From Macrotrachela quadricornifera (taxonomy: Eukaryota; Rotifera; Eurotatoria; Philodinida; Philodinidae): a DNA stretch of 64,000 nt. Shown here in pieces: positions 56,113 to 64,000 of this stretch. The notes under the pieces are model-generated. The model was given only the letters and a program-made list of their open reading frames with translations, did no database searches and had not been told where the DNA came from. The translations under genes were made by a program, and so were the position numbers. The DNA is taken from assembly GCA_022393335.1 (NCBI GenBank), contig JAJEKB010021331.1:718668-782667 (forward strand). Direction: 5' to 3'. Position 1 is the stretch's first letter, and the number at the start of each line of letters is the position of its first letter.

Positions 56113-57205
56113 TTAATATTCCTCTGCACATGAACTGTTCGACACTTTTAAGATTTTCTGCACCCGATATCCGCTATAATCAGCCACATAAAGGTTACCC
56201 GATTTATCTACGATCATACTGTTTGCAGCTGTACCAAAACCATTATAGTTTGATCCACCAAAAATGGTTACACCAAAAGTACTTCCGCGAGTATATTGCA
56301 TGATTCGTTGATTTCCTGCATCCAAAATGAAAAGATTCCCATTATTATCCATGATGATGGCTGTTGGTGAGTTCAGTTGTACGGAATATGATCCTTGACC
56401 TTGTCCTCCTGCCACAACTATACCACTTGTTGCATTATTAGTCCATTTAACAACACGATGATTGAGAGTATCTGCGACGAGAAGAGCTCCACTTCCATCT
56501 ACCCATACTCCTCTAGGTGAATACAGTTGTTCGAGTGTTGAACCAGCTGTGCCACTTCCAGCAACGACGATTCCACTGGTAGCATTTTTCAGCCACATCA
56601 TAACTCGATGGTTTGAATTGTCAGAAACAAAGAGCACACCATTCGAGTCAACATATATACCATAGCTACTACCTATCTGACTGAAGTCCAAGCCTCCTCC
56701 ATTCGATCCAGCAACGATAGTACCTGATGAAGCACCATTAAGTGACCACTCTAACACTCGGTAGTTGTTCGAGTACCAATTGCATGGAGATGTTATGCAG
56801 TATGATCCAGTGTCTGAGAGATAGATGCTATTTGTAGTTTGATCGACAAACAATGCTAACACTTGACCGATCTCACTGAGAGTTGATCCACCTATATTTG
56901 ATATCGGATTAGTGGTAGGTATCACTAAGGTTTCATTTGACAATGTGTTATTATCGAGTATATATTTGTAAACGCGGGCGGTTGCATCACTAAGATAGAG
57001 GTTATCAGAAGCATCGAATACCAGAGCGTTTGGCTGTGCGGTTGTAGCTAACACTGTGACTGCATTGATATCATATTGTGCGGCAGAGCAGGAATTTGTT
57101 GATGGTGTACTAGTCGCTAAAAGGATATAAGTCATTTTCAAGACATGATGTAGTTGCCATTTTTGTACTCACCGGTGACTGTCGGTACTGTCGTCGTTGT
57201 CACAC
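56113..57205 (-). CDS. NHL-repeat protein with Thr-rich stalk, 5' exon missing
   Basis: The main exon (57116-56113) encodes about 334 residues with six NHL repeats (GVWVDGSGALLVADTLNHRV, GIVVAGGQGQG, QLNSP), framed by SCSAAQYD at the start and SSCAEEY at the end, probably a disulfide clamp. Upstream, a 56-bp intron (GTGAGT...CCTTTTAG, 57172-57117) joins a 33-nt exon (57205-57173) encoding VTTTTVPTVT, a Thr-rich stalk. Phases agree (G|CG). That exon has its own acceptor (AAATTTAG), so at least one more 5' exon, expected to hold a transmembrane anchor or signal peptide, should lie further up. I could not find it, and a 1.6-kb palindrome starts only 120 bp away. The uninterrupted frame has no ATG at its start (it begins TTG in the intron). 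Confidence 0.85.
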
Positions 57206-57325
57206 CTAAATTTTTATAGATTTTCAGTAAAGCTCACCATAGTGTACTCCTCCTTACAATAGACTGTTCTTATGCGCTGCTCGCGAAAATTATCTCTCGA
57301 GAGTGGACATTACGTTTTCTGTTGA

Positions 57326-58927
57326 AGAAAGGAGGGGGGTCGTTAAGTGACAAAATCGGCTCCCTACAGAAAATTGATTCCTTCTACCTAAAACTCCAAG
57401 ATATGGTGCTCTAAGTTGATTTCTAATAAAAATAGCACTGTATTACTTATTTTTCTCGTACCCAGGTCGATTGAGATCCCAATTACTATGGTATACATAT
57501 ATGGTATTGAATTGTAGATAGTGGTTAGATTTTTTATCCACCAATAACTATCTTAATTCACATAGCTCTCATATGATTTAATAGTGTTTTTATAGGGCTA
57601 CAAAATGGTATATAAATGTTAAGGATACATGTTGGCTAACCTAACATTATACATGGCATAGTATTCTGATGTGCTTGTATTTATGAATATTTGTAAGTAA
57701 TGCTAACTGAAATCATGCCTCAAAGGCACCTATCCCAATATTTCGCCACTTTCATTTGTATTTTATTCGATAGCCGTGTTGAAGAGCTTCAAAATGATAT
57801 AAAATCATCTAGGAAAAAACATTGGCCGCCCCAATCCGTCCTAGTAATAATACTGACTGCAAATCCTATTTTTCTGATTGAATATGACTTTTTTACTAGT
57901 TTTCATCATATTTTGATTCAAAAAATTAGCATTTCAATAGAAAACTCAATGATATTTGGAATCAGCAAGAAAAACTGAGTATATCTATATAATTTTTAAT
58001 GATTTTCGGCGACTTTCATTTTTACCGAAAAAATCACCCGTACCCCCCTCCAGGGAAGGGTCAAAAAAGATTTACGTCAGAATTCTGTTCTATTGCTTAT
58101 TCATTGATTATTTGTAGCTTTATGATCATTGGAAACATAATCAACCACATTTCTATTAATAAAACGGTATTCTCGCGTGATTCTTTTTAGAACCCTTCCC
58201 TGGAGGGGGGTACGGGTGATTTTTTCGGTAAAAATGAAAGTCGCCGAAAATCATTAAAAATTATATAGATATACTCAGTTTTTCTTACTGATTCCAAATA
58301 TCATTGAGTTTTCTATTGAAATGCTAATTTTTTGAATCAAAATATGATGAAAACTAGTAAAAAAGTCATATTCAATCAGAAAAATAGGATTTGCAGTCAG
58401 TATTATTACTAGGACGGATTGGGGCGGCCAATGTTTTTTCCTAGATGATTTTATATCATTTTGAAGCTCTTCAACACGGCTATCGAATAAAATACAAATG
58501 AAAGTGGCGAAATATTGGGATAGGTGCCTTTGAGGTATGATTTCAGTTAGCATTACTTACAAATATTCATAAATACAAGCACATCAGAATACTACGCCAT
58601 GTATAATGTTAGGTTAGCCAACATGTATCCTTAACATTTATATACCATTTTGTAGCCCTATAAAAACACTATTAAATCATATGAGAGCTATGTGAATTAA
58701 GATAGTTATTGGTGGATAAAAAATCTAACCACTATCTACAATTCAATACCATATATGTATACCATAGTAATTGGGATCTCAATCGACCTGGGTACGAGAA
58801 AAATAAGTAATACAGTGCTATTTTTATTAGAAATCAACTTAGAGCACCATATCTTGGAGTTTTAGGTAGAAGGAATCAATTTTCTGTAGGGAGCCGATTT
58901 TGTCACTTAACGACCCCCCTCCTTTCT
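57326..58927. mobile_element. 1.6-kb near-perfect palindromic element
   Basis: AGAAAGGAGGGGGGTCGTTA at 57326 is mirrored at 58927. The two arms of about 740 bp are almost identical. The same 92-residue frame is read from both arms (57700-57978 plus and 58553-58275 minus), differing at one residue (Met6/Ile6). The unpaired centre is about 120 bp (58070-58185). The encoded frame has no known domain and is low-complexity, so it is probably not a gene. No direct target duplication was found. Confidence 0.92.
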
Positions 58928-59486
58928 CATGACTTTTATTCAGCAGAATAAGTGACAACTTTTAAATATTTAATAGACGTACGCAAGACACATAAAAAAC
59001 TTACACGGCCAATATGCGCAGTTGACGAGGGCTACATACATAAGAGCGCATAATCCTTACATTACTTTATTACTCTTATATCAAAAACAGTGAATTTTGT
59101 TCAAACAACAAGTCCAAATATAGAAAAATAAGACTTGACTAAAGCAAAAAAAAACAAAATTACCCTAATTCGCTAATACAGAATTAATTTTCAAATGAAG
59201 TTTATTAAAAACTATAGCGCGAACCGCCTTCTTTCAAAATAACTCTCCGATTCAGTTTTTACCCGAAAATAGCTAATAAACAAAACCATTTGCCAAAGTC
59301 GACAACAAACGCTCAATCGATCAATATCTCACTATTTTTATTTTACAATCTCTACAAGTACTTAGGTCACACCAAACGTAGTGGTCATCCAATCTGAATT
59401 GGTTATAGTCTGATCAAAAAAATTTCTTCTTTTATGAATAGATAGACCTTCTTCCGCTCTATTTTTCCACGCTATTCAATCACTAT

Positions 59487-61344
59487 CAGAGATGTTATCG
59501 GTTCGTGGTTTTTCGAACCGAACCGAAATGAACCGAACCGAAAAAGTTTCTAACCGAATGGAACCGAACTGAATATAGTTGAAACTGATTAAAATTCACA
59601 CTAAATTAAGGGAATCATTAAAATGTTGTCTGTATTATGATATGTAGAAGGATCCATTTTTAAATAACCATTCAAAGCGTTTATAAAATTTGATTTTGTT
59701 TCAAGGAAACCAACTAAGAAAAATTGATTATTATAAAATATTCAAATCAGGGCTGTCAAGTGTACTCCATTTTGGGGTATTATACCCCATTTGGCCATTT
59801 TGCACCCCAAAAAGAACTGTACCTTTGGGGTACAATTTTTGTACCCTATTTGAATATTTGAGGTTCTAGCACGATACACTGATTTTTGATAGATATAACT
59901 TGTGTTTCATACTGAAGCTCATAGCGCCGCTGTAGTGACACTTATAATGAGCATTATTGGTGAAGAATTGGCTAAGGATTAGTAATATCTGTTTCACTGA
60001 TTTTATTTTATTGCAACTTACTTTTTTCTATTTTCAAGTCAAAATAAATTTTGATAGGTCCATTTTTCTCTTTGTAGTCATATTAAGCATTCAACCAAAA
60101 CTAGGCAAAGTTCAGTGTTAAACAATTGAAATTATAGCTGTTAAACTAAAAGTCAGATTGAACTGTAAGGCAAAATGTAATATTTTCTTTTTACAGTTTT
60201 TCGAAACGAACCTGATTTAATCATGTGTACTCAACGACAAGAAAAGTATAGTCGTATTAAAAACCCTGTTCCAGTTGATTATAATATTCAGCATGTTTTA
60301 ATTGACAATGTTGTATTGTTTTTTAGATTACAGTTGTTTTAGTTATCATATTCGCGAGGATGGGTATATTGGTTTTTTCATAATTTGTGAAAAGTCCGGT
60401 TCCTTTATTCATGAAAATTGTAATGCTATAAAACGGCTTTTGCTAACGTTACTATTATAGATAAGAGTTATAGGAATTTCTTTATCAGAGATAAAAGATG
60501 TAGCATCTCATGTCAGAATATTGTAGAAATATTTATGTTTTTCTACTCTAAAGAGACTTTTGCATCACCCTATGCGAGAATGGACCCGTGGATCTCATCG
60601 CATCTAGCGTATTAAAGTATTGCTTAATTGTGATAGTGTGCTCTCTTGTATAAGATACTCAATAAACTCGAAATCTAATAGAGAGCAGTGAAAAATTATG
60701 TTCTTTTTTGAGAGAAAAGGCTATTCATTTAGTTTTTCCACAGTAATCCTTTTCTTTTAGAAAAAATTGCGTATCCCAACAGCATACCCTATTCTAGAAA
60801 AACTTGTACCCTAATCGTATCCCATTTAAAGTATGATGCACCACATTTGAAGACTAACACTTGGCAGCCCTGATTCAAACACAAAAAAAAACAAATATGA
60901 TTAGTCTTTAAAGAATAAAAAAATAAACAATGGTTTGGTTGTACATTGTTAGATATAATTTGTGATTTGTTCACGTTAACTTCTAATGAGAAAAATGTTA
61001 AAATTGTTTTTGTTCAAAATGACATCTATTTAATTCTAACATGGGAGTGTATTTCATTTATCACTATTTTCTTAGAGAACAATGTCAAGTATACATTCTT
61101 TCTCTGTATACTGAGAAACAAAGAATTTTCTTTGTTTCCATAGGAAATCATTGTTTCATTGCGTACATTATTTCTATTGCACAGAGGAGAATAAAATATG
61201 ATAAATTAAATATAACTGAATAAAAAAAATTTCGAACCGAACCGAACCGAACCGAACCGAACCAATAAATTTTCAAAAAAGTTTGAACCGAACCGAGTTC
61301 GATTCGGTTCGGTTCGGTTCGAAACTGAACCGATGACATCTCTG
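59487..61344. mobile_element. hAT-type non-autonomous element, perfect 8-bp duplication
   Basis: Ends: CAGAGATGTTATCGGTTCG at 59487 and CGAACCG-type repeats to ACCGATGACATCTCTG at 61344. ATCACTAT occurs directly on both sides (59479-59486 and 61345-61352). Both subterminal regions carry runs of GAACC/GGTTC in inverted sense (59511-59573 and 61233-61330). No transposase recognised. A second hAT-type element is inserted inside it. Confidence 0.93.
59748..60872. mobile_element. Nested hAT-type element, 7 of 8-bp duplication
   Basis: CAGGGCTGTCAAGTGT at 59748 is mirrored by ACACTTGGCAGCCCTG ending at 60872 (15 of 16). Flanks ATTCAAAT (59740-59747) and ATTCAAAC (60873-60880) agree at 7 of 8. TGTACCC/GGGGTAC motifs lie near both ends. 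About 1.1 kb, no recognised coding sequence. It is younger than its host at 59487-61344. Confidence 0.9.
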
Positions 61345-61352
61345 ATCACTAT

Positions 61353-62836
61353 GCAGCTAGTATCATAATACTGAAATTTTGATAAGAACTGTTTTCGTCG
61401 CATATACGCTGGTACCTTGAGCATTAATGCTCGTAAGTATTTTTGAAATAATTTTCGATAGAAACTAGATATGATACTGTGGCTTTCGCTATTAGAAAGA
61501 GGAGATGAAAATGCATCGAACTGTGTAATACTGATTTTTCTAACCTGTCCTTTGTAAAGTTTTCAGTTGACCTTTTAAAGGATGAACTTACTTTGCTCAT
61601 TATTTATAGTAATTTTCTATAATCGTTATTCACATTCAAACCATTAATCGAAGACGTATAAACTGAGAAAGTCTCAGATATCTATATTTAATTTTTTACG
61701 GATAACATCTATTCTAAGTGAAACTTTATTATGGTTTTCTATGAACTTTTTTGTTTTGTCTTCTTTTTATAAACAAGTAACGTTCGTCGGTTCGACTCAC
61801 TAATCCCTCGACTGTGTGAAGCAGAAGTATGTTTTTTTGCATGTGCCAATGTGGGAGGAATTGATCTAGGCACTTTATACAGATAAGTAATTCAAATGTC
61901 TTTCCTTAACTCGTAACATTGGAAAAAAACGACTTAATCTATTTTCTAAAATTGTTTGGGATAGAACATTTTTATTTAAGCCTTGTAATATAATATTATA
62001 AGTACTAACAATTACATGCAGATTTTGTTAAAGAGAAAAAAGGTTAGAACCATTGAGCAAAACGCAGTTGTGCTTCTATATATACTTTATCTAGTCTTTC
62101 TATCTCAGCAAGTTGCGATTTGCTTGGTTTCATTAATAAAGTTTTGTAATCGAAATGTCTTAAAACAAGGACCGAGCAAGGACGAGTAGTATGGGACAAA
62201 GACCGAGCAAGGACGAGTAATATGGGACAAGGATCGAGCAAAACATAGAAATCCCTGGTAATACCTAGTAATACCTGCTAGAAACAGAATAAAATTCTAT
62301 GAAAAGACTGTCCAAAAATTAGAGAATTTAAAGATCCACATCACTCAATAACCCGCCGTGTTTAAAAAGAAGCGTTGTGTAATGTTTTTCTCTGTAGACA
62401 GAAAATAGACTAAATTTCTGTATTGCGATTGAAGATAATACCACTAAACTGTACTTTTGAAGTTCATTCATATGAATAAAAACTCAGTATATCCACCTAT
62501 CATTTCACAAAAATTGTTGATAAAGTCAAATGAAATGTAAAGCTATACGAATCTATTTGAGGGTAACTAGTTATGGAACACTCTGCATAGTCATCAATTG
62601 TTTCAGTTAAGCCGATCATAACACATAAACACTTGCTCATACAGTCGAGGGTCAAGCGAGTGGTAGCAACGAGCGTTACTTGTTGGTACAACACCAAGGT
62701 GTTCGAGGCGCATTATAGCATATCTATGATAACCTTAAAACGGCCCGAACAACCCCATGTTTCACGTGGACAATAGTGGCAATATCGACGACCCAATGCG
62801 CCATTACTCTAGACCCTCCCCAATTTCCTGTTTCTA
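61353..62836. other. Spacer with a short tandem repeat
   Basis: No gene recognised. Contains the 31-bp tandem repeat at 62165-62243 and, near 62743, a single end (GCCCGAACAACCCCATGTTTC) of the family seen at 38594-38674. Confidence 0.45.
62165..62243. repeat. 31-bp tandem repeat, about 2.5 copies
   Basis: The unit runs ACAAGGACCGAGCAAGGACG then AGTAGTATGGG. It starts at 62165, 62196 and 62227 with one to three changes per copy. Confidence 0.85.
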
Positions 62837-63789
62837 CAGGGTTGGAAATAATATTTTGCCAGGGGGGTAACGCTATAATTTCAAACAAAGTAGGTAATGA
62901 GTTTTATACCATATGAAAGCTCGTCGAAAACGGGGTTTATTGATACTAAACAGTAGGTGTTATCAAAACCTTTTAGTGTCGAACTTAAGACAGTTTCAGA
63001 AATTTGGCACTTTTTTTGGGCTAGAAAAATAAGACGTCAATAATCGTGACACGAAATAACCTTTTTTTGCTGGACATTTTTGCATGGTTCGATAGAGCTG
63101 GTCGAGTCCTACAAAACTGTGTATATCAAAAAATTTTAAAACTATTTCTCTGCTATAAAAGGTTCAAAAAACTAGTTTAAAATATCGAACAATGTTAAAA
63201 AATTCATTTTTTCATATCGAGAAAAAACATTCGACTTTTGAATGAAATTAGCTTTTTTCCATTATTTTTACAATCACAGACACTTCAGAATATACTCATT
63301 AGACGCAGTTTTCTCTGCTGTATCTGAGAGATGTATTCCGAAGTATCTATGGTTGCAAAAATAACGGAAAAAAGCTAATTTCATTTGAAAGTCGGATGTT
63401 TTTTCTCGATATGAAAAAAATGAATTTTTTAACATTTTTCGACATTTTAAACTAGTCTTTTGAATCTTTTATAGCAGAGAAGTAGCTTTAAAACTTTTTG
63501 ATATACACAGTTTTGTAGGACTCGACGAGCTCTATCGAACCATGCAAAAATGTCCAGCAAAAAAAATTTATTTCGTGTCACGATTACTGACGTCTTATTT
63601 TTCTAGCCCAAAAAAATGTCCAATTTCTGAAACTGTCTTAAGTTCGACACTAAAAGGTTTTGATAACACCTGCTGTTTAGTACCAATAAATCCCGTTTTC
63701 GACGAGCTTTCATATGGTATAAAATTCGTTACCTACTTTGTTTGAAATTATAGCGTTACCCCCCTGGTAAAATATTGTTTCCAACCCTG
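62837..63789. mobile_element. Palindromic mariner-type MITE, TA duplication
   Basis: CAGGGTTGGAAATAATATTT at 62837 is mirrored by AAATATTGTTTCCAACCCTG ending at 63789, with TA on both sides. The arms of about 430 bp pair closely (GGGGGGTAACGCTATAATTT, GAAAGCTCGTCGAAAACGGG, CCATGCAAAAATGTCCAGCA and others) around a short centre near 63280-63350. Its terminal 100 bp match the transposase-bearing relic at 7650-8690, so it is a foldback derivative of that family. No coding capacity. Confidence 0.9.
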
Positions 63790-64000
63790 TACACTACGAA
63801 GGTGAAGTAAGCACCAGATTCGAGTAATTCCAGCCCGGATTCGCCCAGATAGCGTTCCAAAGCGTTCTAAAAGAGTTTCAAGTGCAACTCGACGAGCTCT
63901 ATCCACTGGTGAAATCAGGGTTCCGATAGCTCAAAACATGTTTCGGAAAAATGCAAAATACTCATATTTTTACTATAGGAAATACGGTAACATTGAAGTA

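Noticed and set aside
57700..57978. 92-residue frame duplicated at 58275-58553, looking like a conserved gene pair
   Set aside because: It is the same sequence read from the two arms of a palindromic element, so conservation reflects the palindrome, not selection. No domain is recognised.
61148..61424. Arg/Thr/Phe repeat frames (SVRFGSVRFGS, RTEPNRTE)
   Set aside because: Translation of GAACC/GGTTC subterminal repeats of the hAT-type element at 59487.

Overview
The window is AT-rich eukaryotic DNA and reads like a bdelloid rotifer genome (inference from gene style, not from a marker gene). The reasons are: short GT-AG introns of about 50-150 bp; membrane-anchored ectodomain proteins built from Kelch or NHL repeats on Thr/Ser-rich stalks; bacterial-type enzymes carried as ordinary eukaryotic genes; decayed F-box genes of a rotifer-like type; and a large variety of small, mostly dead transposable elements. 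One run of 10 N (35294-35303) is an assembly gap.

Layout. 0.3-1.8 kb: decayed LINE-type reverse transcriptase. 3.5-5.7 kb: a four-exon riboflavin transporter (SLC52 type). 6.4-9.2 kb: a foldback element, a mariner-like element with a broken transposase, and an F-box relic. 9.3-14.3 kb: two membrane-anchored extracellular proteins, a Kelch protein and a CocE/S15-type hydrolase. 15.6-19.3 kb: two inverted relics of a GTPase gene and a FLYWCH zinc-finger relic. 21.0 kb: an L-rhamnose mutarotase. 26.7 kb: a small GFRP-like protein. 28.8 kb: a secreted NHL protein. 30.3-32.1 kb: a pogo-like transposon relic. 35.3-37.6 kb: an F-box/LRR pseudogene split by a 1.3-kb element. 39.6 kb: a small protein with a His...Asn-Cys pattern like LRAT/NlpC enzymes. 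40-49 kb has no protein gene and is filled with foldback elements, degenerate tandem repeats and one tRNA-like gene. 50.7 kb: an intronless GPCR. 52.5-54.9 kb: a hAT transposase pseudogene interrupted by a solo LTR and by a GC-rich MITE. 56.1 kb: a second NHL protein whose 5' exon is missing beside a 1.6-kb near-perfect palindrome. 59.5-61.3 kb: two nested hAT-type elements. 62.8-63.8 kb: a palindromic mariner MITE.

The nine or so protein genes form no operon or visible pathway. Several act at the cell surface or in secretion (transporter, Kelch, hydrolase, NHL proteins, GPCR). The main signal is transposon stratigraphy. Target-site duplications and repairable reading frames fix the insertion events and their order. 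They also reveal what looks like a family of elements with CCCATGT ends and a 2-bp target duplication, supported by two independent insertions whose in-silico removal restores a coding frame. I saw no CRISPR array and no intact autonomous transposon.
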